Assembly (NCBI GenBank): GCA_016708825.1 | Contig: JADJEZ010000004.1 | Span: 310,001 to 374,000 of the forward strand | Source: Betaproteobacteria bacterium | GTDB lineage: Bacteria > Pseudomonadota > Gammaproteobacteria > Burkholderiales > Usitatibacteraceae | Length of the DNA stretch: 64,000 nt | Direction: 5' to 3' | Shown: positions 1 through 6,637 of the stretch, in pieces | How positions within the stretch are numbered: position 1 is the first letter of the stretch | Layout of the letters: every line of letters starts with the position of its first letter | Notes under the pieces: model-generated | The model's database searches: none | What the model saw: only the letters and a program-made list of their open reading frames with translations | What the model was told of the DNA's origin: nothing | Made by a program: the position numbers and the translations under genes

Positions 1-647
1 GGCTCGACATGGTCCTTTTCGTGATGGCCGTGATGGGCGGGCGCGTGATCCCGATGTTCACCAACAACGGCGTGCCGGGCACGAATGCGCGGCGCACGCT
101 CGCGACCGAGCGGCTGTCGCTCGGAAGCGTCCTGGCACTCCTCGCGGCGGACCTCGCGCAAGCCCCCGCGGAAGTCGTCGGCGCGGTGGCCCTCGTGGCA
201 GCGCTCGCCCACGCCGCGCGACTCTGGCTCTGGCAGCCCTGGCGCACCGTTCGCACGCCGCTGGTGTGGGTGCTGCACGCGGCCTATGCCTGGATCGTCG
301 TCCACCTTGCCCTGCGCTCGCTCGCGGCTTTCGGCCTTGTGGGCGAGTCGCTCGCGTTGCACGCGCTGACGGTCGGTGCGATCGGCGGGCTCACCCTGGG
401 CATGATGACGCGCACGGCGCGGGGCCATACGGGCCGCATCCTCGAAGCCGACGGCTGGGAGACCGCGGCCTATGCACTGGTCATGGCGGCGGCGCTGGTG
501 CGCGTCGGAGGCGGGATCGCCCTGCCGCACGCCCTCGTCCCGACGGCCACGGTCTCGGCGGCGTTGTGGTCGGCGGCTTTTGCGATCTATGCGGTGCGCT
601 ACTGGCCGGTGCTCACCCGGCCGCGCGTGGACGGCAAGCCGGGGTAG
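1..647 (+). CDS. nnrS: NnrS family membrane protein (5' end outside window)
   Basis: The open frame enters from the left edge (codons from base 3), so this is the C-terminal ~214 residues of a longer protein. NnrS proteins are multi-helix, haem/copper-containing membrane proteins linked to nitric-oxide stress relief during denitrification. Visible family signatures are GGRVIPMFTNN near the left edge and HALTVGAIGGLTLGMMTRTARGHTG around residues 120-140 of the visible part, split by several hydrophobic helices. Full-length members have about 400 residues, so roughly half is missing. The stop is 6 bases before the next start codon, suggesting co-transcription. No NO reductase or nnrR gene is present here, so the NO link comes from the family. 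Confidence 0.85.
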   Translation, partial: LDMVLFVMAVMGGRVIPMFTNNGVPGTNARRTLATERLSLGSVLALLAADLAQAPAEVVGAVALVAALAHAARLWLWQPWRTVRTPLVWVLHAAYAWIVVHLALRSLAAFGLVGESLALHALTVGAIGGLTLGMMTRTARGHTGRILEADGWETAAYALVMAAALVRVGGGIALPHALVPTATVSAALWSAAFAIYAVRYWPVLTRPRVDGKPG

Positions 648-653
648 GGGCCC

Positions 654-1361
654 GTGATCACGGTCCACCACCTGAACAACTCCCGGTCACAGCGCGTCCT
701 GTGGCTGCTGGAGGAACTGGGCCTCGACTACGAAATCGTGCGCTACGAGCGCGATCCCCGCACGATGCTCGCGCCGGAAACCCTGCGCGAAGTCCATCCG
801 CTCGGCAAGTCGCCGGTCATCACGGACGGGGAACGCACGATCGCCGAATCGGGCGCGATAATCGAGTACCTCGTCGACGCCCACGGCGGCGGCAGGCTCT
901 CGCCGGCGCCGGGCACGCCGGAGCGCTTGCGGTACACCTATTGGCTGCACTACGCGGAAGCCTCCGCCATGCCGCCCCTGCTCCTGAAGCTCGTCTTCGA
1001 CCGGATCGAGCAGGGGCCCGTGCCCTTTCTCGTTCGACCCATCGTGCGGGCGGTCGCGGCGCGCGTGAAGGAAAGTTTCGTCCAGCCCCAGATCGAGCGA
1101 CACCTGGACTACCTCGAGACGGAACTCGGCCGCCACGAATGGTTCGCGGGAGGGCAGTTCACCGCGGCGGATATCCAGATGAGCTTCCCGCTGGAGGCCG
1201 CGGCGGCGCGCGGGGGGCTCGATGCGCGCAGGCCCCGCCTCCTGGCATTCCTCGATCGCATTCACGCCCGGCCCGCCTACGTGCAGGCCATCGCCCGAGG
1301 CGGGCGCTTCTCGCTGGGCGCGCAATGTCAGGGTGCGCCTGCGTTCAGCGGGCCTGGATGA
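654..1361 (+). CDS. Glutathione S-transferase family protein
   Basis: A 235-residue cytoplasmic protein with GST layout. The N-terminal thioredoxin-like domain (residues 1-80) starts MITVHHLNNSRSQRVLWLLEE and contains the glutathione-binding stretch HPLGKSPVI and ESGAIIEYL. The C-terminal helical domain carries the N-capping-box-like GQFTAADIQMSFPL. The NSRSQR segment fits a serine-type bacterial GST. The start is GTG; an earlier ATG in frame is not available before the nnrS stop. The last 17 bases overlap the 3' end of the convergent spermidine-synthase-like gene. The substrate cannot be told from sequence. Confidence 0.88.
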   Translation: MITVHHLNNSRSQRVLWLLEELGLDYEIVRYERDPRTMLAPETLREVHPLGKSPVITDGERTIAESGAIIEYLVDAHGGGRLSPAPGTPERLRYTYWLHYAEASAMPPLLLKLVFDRIEQGPVPFLVRPIVRAVAARVKESFVQPQIERHLDYLETELGRHEWFAGGQFTAADIQMSFPLEAAAARGGLDARRPRLLAFLDRIHARPAYVQAIARGGRFSLGAQCQGAPAFSGPG

Positions 1362-2136
1362 GCGCTTCCACTACCGGCAGGAGATCCAGGCCGGTTTGCT
1401 TGCGAAGCTCGCGGGCGGGATCACGCAGGGCCTCGACGGCACCGCGAACCGGCGAATCCGCGCCTGCGATGACGACGGTATTTCCCGCCGCGCACTCCGG
1501 CAGCACGAGCGCATGGCCGTCGAACGCCTTGTCGATGCGCCCCACGGCCGCCATGGCGCCTCGGCCGCGGTTCAGGAGGTTGAACGCCGCGAGCCCGGAA
1601 CGCGCGAGCCGCGCGCGGCAATTGAGGTAGAAGGCGGGCGTGTCGAGCATGCCCGCCCGCCCCTCGCCGTCGAATCCGTCGACGACGATGAAGTCGTACC
1701 GCGCGCGCGTTCCTGCCAGGTGGTCGTGGCCGTCGCCGATCGTGATCCTGAGCCTGGCCGGGTCGTCGGGGAGCCGGAAATACTGCCGGGCGGCGGCGAC
1801 GACCTCGGGCAGGATCTCCACCACGTCGATCCTTGCGCACGGACGGTGGCGATGCAGGAACCGCGTGACCGAGGCGGCGCCCAGGCCGATCTGCAGCACG
1901 CGCGCCGGCCACCCCGCCCCGGGGCGAAGGACGAGTGCGGCCATCATCTGGCGCGTGTATTCGATCTCGAGGGACCAGGGCCGCGCGATGCGCATCGCGC
2001 CCTGGACCCAGGGCGATCCGAAGTGCAGCTGGCGCACGCCCCGGGCCTCGCTGATGACGATGCTGCTCACGCGATACTCTAGCGCGACGGGCGATTCCGG
2101 CGTCCGAAATCGCCCCTTCCCGCCGAACGTATGCAT
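1345..2136 (-). CDS. Spermidine synthase-like methyltransferase-fold protein
   Basis: 263 residues with a SAM-type Rossmann core: VLQIGLGAASVTRFL (glycine loop, about residue 80-95), an acidic strand end DVVEILPEVV, GDGHDHL and DFIVVDGFDGEG. These match the polyamine-synthase (SpeE) family fold. Members of this short family often lack clear polyamine catalytic residues, so true aminopropyl transfer is not established; a methyltransferase or spermidine-synthase-like protein of unknown substrate is the safer reading. It is convergent with the GST gene (17-bp overlap) and divergent from the HD-GYP gene, sharing about 40 bp of upstream DNA with it. Confidence 0.75.
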   Translation of the reverse strand: MHTFGGKGRFRTPESPVALEYRVSSIVISEARGVRQLHFGSPWVQGAMRIARPWSLEIEYTRQMMAALVLRPGAGWPARVLQIGLGAASVTRFLHRHRPCARIDVVEILPEVVAAARQYFRLPDDPARLRITIGDGHDHLAGTRARYDFIVVDGFDGEGRAGMLDTPAFYLNCRARLARSGLAAFNLLNRGRGAMAAVGRIDKAFDGHALVLPECAAGNTVVIAGADSPVRGAVEALRDPARELRKQTGLDLLPVVEALIQAR

Positions 2137-2175
2137 GCGTAGAATGGCCCGACCTGTCCGTTAACAGTCCGCACC

Positions 2176-3960
2176 ATGTCCCACGCAAACACCGTGACGC
2201 TGGCCGCCGCCGAATCCGCGCCGCTCGAAGCGCTGCGCGTCCTGGACGCCCGCCTTCCGCTCCTCGATCGTCGCGAACTCGCCCGCGCGCTCGCGCCGCT
2301 GGTCGTGCACCTGCACGCGCCCATGGGTGCGCAGGAGTCGGAGGCGATGACCACCGTCGTCATGGCGCTCTGCAAACGGCTGTACGGGGACGCGCGCTCG
2401 GGCGACGCGCTGCCGCTCGCCCAGGCGCTGCTCGTGCAGGCCGGGGTGACCGGGGACGAGACGCTCGAACGGCGCTCCTCGAGCCTGTGCGGGCTGCTCG
2501 CGGCGGACACGGGCGATGTCGTGGGCGCGATCGCCTACCACTCCCGCGCGCTCGCCCTGGCGCAGTCCCACGGGGACTTGATCGAGCAGGGCGGCACGTG
2601 GGCCAACATCGGGCTTGCCTTCGCGGTCGCGGGCAACCACGAGCTCGCGGTCCGCTGCTACCGGCGCACGCTGGCGCTGGTGGAGCCCTTGCCCGGGCCC
2701 GTCTACTGCCGGTACACCGCCTGCGCCAATCTCGCGAACGCCCTGTACCAGCTCGGCGACTACGGAGAGGGTCTGCGCATGGCGCGCGCCGCGCTGCAGG
2801 AACTCACGCCCGACGCCCTGGAGCAGGACATTCACGGCGCCATCCTGCAGCACCGCAATCTCGTGCGCCTGCTGATCGCGTCCGGACGGACCGCGGAGGC
2901 CGGGGTCCACGTGAGCCTGGTGGCCTCGCTCGCGGGCCGGGTCACCTCCCGGCGCGCGCTCATCGCGGCGTCGCTCACGCGCGCGGCCTTCGAACTCGCC
3001 ACCGGGCATGTCGACATCGCGCTCACGCGGCTGGAAGACGCGCTGGAGAAGGCCCGCAGCGTTCCGGCGGCCTTGCGGGACACGCTCTCGTTCGTCGTCC
3101 GCGCGGAAGAGGCCGCGGGCAATGCCGAGCGGGCCCTGGTGCGCTTCGAGGAACTGTCCGCCCATGTGTACCAGCAGGCGATCGACCGGGCGCGCGATCA
3201 CGTGGAGCTCGCCGGCCTCTGGGAGTCGGCGCTTTCGCGCACGGAGCACCAGCAGGGGCAGGCCAGGGCGAGGCTCGTGTCGAGCCAGCGCCCGCGGGGC
3301 GAGCCGGAGGAATGGAAGTCCCTCCAGCGGCTGGCCATGGCAGCGTCGTTTCGCGTCGACGACACCGGGTTGCACGGCGTGCGCGTCGGCGAGCTGACCA
3401 AGGCGCTGGCGATCGCATCCGGCATGGCGCCGCTCGAGGCGCTGGAGATCGGGTGTGCCGCGGAGCTGCACGACATCGGCCTCTCGTCGGTGCCCGAGGC
3501 CATTCTCGCCAAGCGCGGCGAACTCAATGAAGTCGAGCGGGCCATCGTCGAGCGCCATACCGATGCCGGCGCCGAGATCCTGCGCGACGACAGCCATCCG
3601 CGCATCCTCCTGGCGCGCGACATCGCCAAGTACCACCACGCCCGCTGGGACGGCAGCGGCTATCCCGAGCGCGTCGGTCGGGAATTCATTCCGCCGCCGG
3701 CGCGGATGTGCGCGGTGGCCGATGCGTACGACGCGATGGTCTGCGGCCTCGGTCGCCGCGAGCCGATGACCATGAACGCGGCGCTCGCGGAACTGCGGCG
3801 CGGCGCAGGCGGGCAGTTCGATCCACATCTCGTGGATCTGTTCGAAACGGTGATTCGCGACGAGACGGCCGATCGCGGCATCGATCCATCCACCATGGCG
3901 GGCCTGGAGGATTTCCAGCGGCTCGTCCTTTCGCTGCAAGAGGATAGGGGCTATACGTGA
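2176..3960 (+). CDS. TPR-containing HD-GYP domain protein (putative c-di-GMP phosphodiesterase)
   Basis: 594 residues. The N-terminal ~350 residues are helical and TPR-like (for example TWANIGLAFAVAGNHELAVRCY, then ARALYQLGDY-type repeats). The C-terminal ~200 residues form an HD-GYP domain: the metal-binding H432-D433 in ELHDIGLSSVPE, HTDAGAEIL, and the signature HHARWDGSGYP at residues 487-497. HD-GYP enzymes hydrolyse cyclic di-GMP. The metal and GYP motifs look intact, so activity is plausible. No receiver domain, signal peptide or membrane segment is seen, so it is probably cytoplasmic and the TPR part may sense a partner. It overlaps the start of the LuxR-type gene, so the two are translationally coupled. 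Confidence 0.85.
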   Translation: MSHANTVTLAAAESAPLEALRVLDARLPLLDRRELARALAPLVVHLHAPMGAQESEAMTTVVMALCKRLYGDARSGDALPLAQALLVQAGVTGDETLERRSSSLCGLLAADTGDVVGAIAYHSRALALAQSHGDLIEQGGTWANIGLAFAVAGNHELAVRCYRRTLALVEPLPGPVYCRYTACANLANALYQLGDYGEGLRMARAALQELTPDALEQDIHGAILQHRNLVRLLIASGRTAEAGVHVSLVASLAGRVTSRRALIAASLTRAAFELATGHVDIALTRLEDALEKARSVPAALRDTLSFVVRAEEAAGNAERALVRFEELSAHVYQQAIDRARDHVELAGLWESALSRTEHQQGQARARLVSSQRPRGEPEEWKSLQRLAMAASFRVDDTGLHGVRVGELTKALAIASGMAPLEALEIGCAAELHDIGLSSVPEAILAKRGELNEVERAIVERHTDAGAEILRDDSHPRILLARDIAKYHHARWDGSGYPERVGREFIPPPARMCAVADAYDAMVCGLGRREPMTMNAALAELRRGAGGQFDPHLVDLFETVIRDETADRGIDPSTMAGLEDFQRLVLSLQEDRGYT

Positions 3961-4934
3961 TGATGAAGAAAATCGAGATTACCGACCGGGACCGGCAGAT
4001 GCTCGAGTTGCTCGCCAAGGGCTCCTCGAACCGGTCCATCGCCGAGAGCCTCGGCTACCGGGAAGGCACCATGCGCGTCTACCTCCACGGCCTGTACCGC
4101 AAGCTCGGCGTGGGGAACAAGACGAGCGCGGTGATCTGGTATCTCGACCAGCTCAAGCTCGCCGGCGCGGCCGACGGAACGGATGCGGCAAGCCTCGCTG
4201 GTGCGCCCCAGGACGAGTCCTTCGGCGACATGGCGTTGCGCACGAACCTTTTTGCCGCGCTCGGGGCGATGGAGATGTTCCTCGGCGCCTACGGCCGCCT
4301 GTGGGAGGTGGCCCACCGGATGAAAGGCGCGGCGGACGACACCGGGGTCGATGCACGCCGCCGGCAATCGCGGCAGCTCTGGGAAGCCATGCTCAAGGGC
4401 GATTTCGCGTACGGCAAGCAGCTCTACGACGGAGACCTGAGCGCGCGCCTGCTCGTCGACTCGCCTTCGGACTGCGTGCAGCTCGCCTGTCTGTTGTGTA
4501 TCGGCGGCTATACGCGGGCGGCAGAACGCGTCATGACCCAACCGGTCAAGCGCAAGAAGGGCCGTGTCGGCATCACCGGCCGGGAACTCGCGCTCCTCAT
4601 GGCGCTTCGCGATGCGTTCGACGGAAAGGCCACCGACGGGCTCGCCGCGCTGTATCGCCTCGCAACGGAAAGCGCGGCCAAGCCCATGGCCCGACAGGTG
4701 GCAATGGTGGCGTTGTTCTGGGCCTTCCGCTCCCGCAAGGACGTCGACGCGGCGCGGGGAACGGCCAATGCCATCTGGGCGGAGGCGGAAAGCGTCCGCC
4801 AGCAACTGCAGGCGATGGGCGAACGGCCCCTGGACCCCAAGGCCGCCATCCCCAACCCGTCATCCCCGAAGGGGAAGGCATCGAGCACGCGCACGGCCAG
4901 GTCCACGGCCGCCCGGATGGCGACCGTCGACTAG
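3957..4934 (+). CDS. LuxR-type helix-turn-helix regulator without receiver domain
   Basis: 325 residues. The N-terminal ~65 residues are a LuxR/NarL helix-turn-helix: ITDRDRQMLELLAKGSSNRSIAESLGY followed by EGTMRVYLHGLYRKLGVGNKTSAV. In most LuxR proteins this domain is C-terminal, so the order is inverted. The remaining ~250 residues are helical, with no recognised sensor domain, and end in a basic Ser/Lys/Arg-rich tail. GTG 3957, ATG 3960 and ATG 3963 are all possible starts; GTG 3957 overlaps the TGA of the HD-GYP gene. The gene ends just before, and converges on, the tandem peptide-gene array, so control of that array is an attractive but unproved idea. Confidence 0.8.
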   Translation: MMMKKIEITDRDRQMLELLAKGSSNRSIAESLGYREGTMRVYLHGLYRKLGVGNKTSAVIWYLDQLKLAGAADGTDAASLAGAPQDESFGDMALRTNLFAALGAMEMFLGAYGRLWEVAHRMKGAADDTGVDARRRQSRQLWEAMLKGDFAYGKQLYDGDLSARLLVDSPSDCVQLACLLCIGGYTRAAERVMTQPVKRKKGRVGITGRELALLMALRDAFDGKATDGLAALYRLATESAAKPMARQVAMVALFWAFRSRKDVDAARGTANAIWAEAESVRQQLQAMGERPLDPKAAIPNPSSPKGKASSTRTARSTAARMATVD

Positions 4935-4955
4935 GTCCCGCGCCTGCCCGATTTC

Positions 4956-4982
4956 GGGGCGGCGCAACCGCGCCGCCGCCCC
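4956..4982. terminator. GC-rich hairpin between convergent genes
   Basis: Perfect 9-bp arms GGGGCGGCG (4956-4964) and CGCCGCCCC (4974-4982) around a 9-base loop. It lies between the end of the LuxR-type gene and the end of the last peptide gene, which face each other. There is no clear U-tract on either strand, so intrinsic termination is possible but not certain. Confidence 0.45.
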
Positions 4983-5007
4983 GATCAGTGCCCCTTGGGC
5001 GCTCGCT

Positions 5008-5157
5008 CTACGGCCAGGTAGGGATTCCGTCCCCGCCGCCGACCAGCGCCAGTTCCCAGTCGCCCAGCGAGCGGATGTCTGCGGCTGCGAGGTCCTTCGC
5101 GAGCTGGAGGTCTTCGGTGGCGTTGTCGAGCAGGCCGGCGAGCTTGATGGTGTCCAT
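5008..5157 (-). CDS. Double-glycine-leader micropeptide, copy 1 (promoter-distal)
   Basis: A 49-residue product too short for ordinary gene callers. It begins MDTIKLAGLLDNATEDL, continues as an acidic amphipathic leader (QLAKDLAAADIRSLGDWELALV), and ends with a glycine motif followed by DGIPTWP. The pattern of acidic residue, hydrophobic residues and GG (here GGG, residues 40-42) resembles leaders of peptides cut and exported by C39-peptidase ABC transporters. Cutting after GG would release the 7-residue DGIPTWP. A good ribosome site, AAAGGA, lies before the ATG. I do not recognise a named family; bacteriocin, RiPP precursor and signalling peptide are all possible. Stop is TAG; the other copies use TAA. 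Confidence 0.75.
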   Translation of the reverse strand: MDTIKLAGLLDNATEDLQLAKDLAAADIRSLGDWELALVGGGDGIPTWP

Positions 5158-5209
5158 GTGCGATTCCTTTCGAGTTGATGAGGGGAGAAATGCGGTTCCG
5201 GGAAGCCGG

Positions 5210-5359
5210 TTACGGCCAGGTGGGGATTCCGTCTCCGCCGGCGACCAGTGCCAGTTCCCAGTCGCCCAGCGAGCGGAGGTCCGTGGCCGCGGGGTCCTTG
5301 GCGAGCTGGAGGTCTTCCGTCGCGTTGTCGAGCAGGCCGGCGAGCTTGATGGTGTCCAT
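5210..5359 (-). CDS. Double-glycine-leader micropeptide, copy 2
   Basis: 49 residues, same start and same C-terminal DGIPTWP as copy 1. Leader differences from copy 1 are L23P, A26T, I28L and G40A, giving AGG before the core. Several synonymous changes are present as well (for example GCG/ACG codons for A13/T14), so this is an old duplicate, not an assembly echo. AAAGGA lies before the ATG; the stop TAA is followed by the repeated spacer leading to copy 1. Confidence 0.75.
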   Translation of the reverse strand: MDTIKLAGLLDNATEDLQLAKDPAATDLRSLGDWELALVAGGDGIPTWP

Positions 5360-5411
5360 GTGCGATTCCTTTCGAGTTGATGAGGGGAGAAATGCGGTTC
5401 CGGGAAGCCGG

Positions 5412-5561
5412 TTACGGCCAGGTGGGGATTCCGTCCCCGCCGGCGACCAGTGCCAGTTCCCAGTCGCCCAGCGAGCGGATGTCTGCGGCTGCGAGGTCCT
5501 TCGCGAGCTGGAGGTCTTCGGTGGCGTTGTCGAGCAGGCCGGCGAGCTTGATGGTGTCCAT
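5412..5561 (-). CDS. Double-glycine-leader micropeptide, copy 3
   Basis: 49 residues. Identical to copy 1 in protein sequence except G40A, so the processing site reads ALVAGG before DGIPTWP. It has the same upstream spacer and ribosome site. Its leader type (DLAAADIRSL) alternates with that of copies 2 and 4, supporting duplication of a two-gene unit. Confidence 0.75.
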   Translation of the reverse strand: MDTIKLAGLLDNATEDLQLAKDLAAADIRSLGDWELALVAGGDGIPTWP

Positions 5562-5613
5562 GTGCGATTCCTTTCGAGTTGATGAGGGGAGAAATGCGGT
5601 TCCGGGAAGCCGG

Positions 5614-5763
5614 TTACGGCCAGGTGGGGATTCCGTCCCCGCCGGCGACCAGTGCCAGTTCCCAGTCGCCCAGCGAGCGGAGGTCCGTGGCCGAGGGGTC
5701 CTTGGCGAGCTGGAGGTCTTCCGTCGCGTTGTCGAGCAGGCCGGCGAGCTTGATGGTGTCCAT
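5614..5763 (-). CDS. Double-glycine-leader micropeptide, copy 4 (first gene of the array)
   Basis: 49 residues, the promoter-proximal copy. It matches copy 2 apart from A24S (leader DPSATDLRSL) and keeps ALVAGG and DGIPTWP. The upstream spacer differs from the internal ones: AGAAAGGAATTGCGC precedes the ATG, so the array's own promoter probably lies in 5764-5850, divergent from the uracil-DNA glycosylase gene. A short direct repeat CTGCA-N3-CTGCA (minus strand, about 5822-5834) lies there and could be a regulator site; this is speculative. Confidence 0.75.
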   Translation of the reverse strand: MDTIKLAGLLDNATEDLQLAKDPSATDLRSLGDWELALVAGGDGIPTWP

Positions 5764-5847
5764 GCGCAATTCCTTTCTTGGTGGTTTGGGTAGACGGGAG
5801 GCCCGGCGGGCGCTCCCGGAATGCAGTATTGCAGACGTTATTTGCTC

Positions 5848-6576
5848 ATGCCTACCTCCCTAATGGGCAAGGAGCCGTCTGGCGGGACGGGCTTGCCCCC
5901 CGCGTGGCGGTGCGCGCTCGACGCCGGTACCGCCGGGCGCCTGGCGCGGCTGGAGGCCCGGCTGGAGGAGGAGGCCAGGCAGGTGCAGGTCTACCCGCCT
6001 CCCGGGGCCCGATACCGCGCGCTCGAGCTGGTGTCGCCGGAAAGGGCAAAGGTGGTCGTCCTGGGCCAGGACCCCTACCACCGCCCGGGCCAGGCCATGG
6101 GGCTTTCCTTTTCCGTGCCGGCGGGTGTTCCCGTTCCGCCATCGCTGCGCAATGTCTACCGGGAGACCCGGGCGGACCTGGGCATTGCGGCCCCGGCGCA
6201 CGGGGACCTCACGGCCTTGGCGGCGCAGGGCCTCCTGCTGCTCAACACGGCCCTGTCCGTGGAACAGGGCAAGCCCGGCTCCCACGCCAGGTACGGCTGG
6301 CACGAAATCACCGAGGCGCTCCTGCGTCATCTCGCGCGCGTCGCCGCGCCGAGCGTCTTCCTGCTGTGGGGCCGGCATGCCCAGGCGAGCCTCGCACCCA
6401 TCGATACGCGCGGCCACCTCGTGCTGGCGGCGGGCCATCCTTCCCCGTACTCCGCGCACCGGTTCCTGGGTTGCCGCCACTTTTCGCAGGCGAATGCTTT
6501 CCTGGAGAGCCGCGGGCGCGGGGCGGTTCGCTGGGAGATCCCGGATCGCGACGCGCCATCCCTGGCGGCGCCGTGA
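5848..6576 (+). CDS. ung: Uracil-DNA glycosylase, family 1
   Basis: Removes uracil from DNA to start base-excision repair in the cytoplasm. The water-activating motif GQDPYH is at residues 73-78, the uracil-binding strand LLLLNTALSV is present, and the DNA-intercalation loop HPSPYSAHR starts at H197, followed by CRHFSQAN. All key family 1 motifs are intact, at normal length (~242 residues). ATG 5848 was chosen because it gives an N-terminus close to other Ung proteins; ATG 5821 and ATG 5863 are in-frame alternatives. It is divergent from the peptide array and shows no functional link to it. Confidence 0.93.
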   Translation: MPTSLMGKEPSGGTGLPPAWRCALDAGTAGRLARLEARLEEEARQVQVYPPPGARYRALELVSPERAKVVVLGQDPYHRPGQAMGLSFSVPAGVPVPPSLRNVYRETRADLGIAAPAHGDLTALAAQGLLLLNTALSVEQGKPGSHARYGWHEITEALLRHLARVAAPSVFLLWGRHAQASLAPIDTRGHLVLAAGHPSPYSAHRFLGCRHFSQANAFLESRGRGAVRWEIPDRDAPSLAAP

Positions 6577-6637
6577 GATCGGGTAGATTGTCGGGAGACG
6601 TCATGAACTCGAAAGAACGACCAGTGGCCCCGCCGGA

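Larger units (their letters stand above)
5008..5763 (-). repeat. Four-copy, 202-bp tandem array of peptide genes
   Basis: The start codons of four near-identical minus-strand genes lie at 5157, 5359, 5561 and 5763, exactly 202 bp apart, and the spacers (about 52 bp, each with AAAGGA before the ATG) are also repeated. Copies 1 and 3 (counting from the left) share one leader type and copies 2 and 4 another, which points to an original pair duplicated as a 404-bp unit. Repeat boundaries coincide with gene plus leader, so the repeats are whole expression units rather than non-coding satellites. Confidence 0.9.

Noticed and set aside
5008..5763. CRISPR array
   Set aside because: Period is 202 bp, units are near-identical throughout (no spacers), and each unit is a complete gene.
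4301..5863. Plus-strand ORFs across the 202-bp repeats (59-360 codons, repeated protein segments)
   Set aside because: They are shadows of the minus-strand peptide genes: no ribosome site, no family match, and the minus-strand frame has a regular start, ribosome site and stop in every unit.
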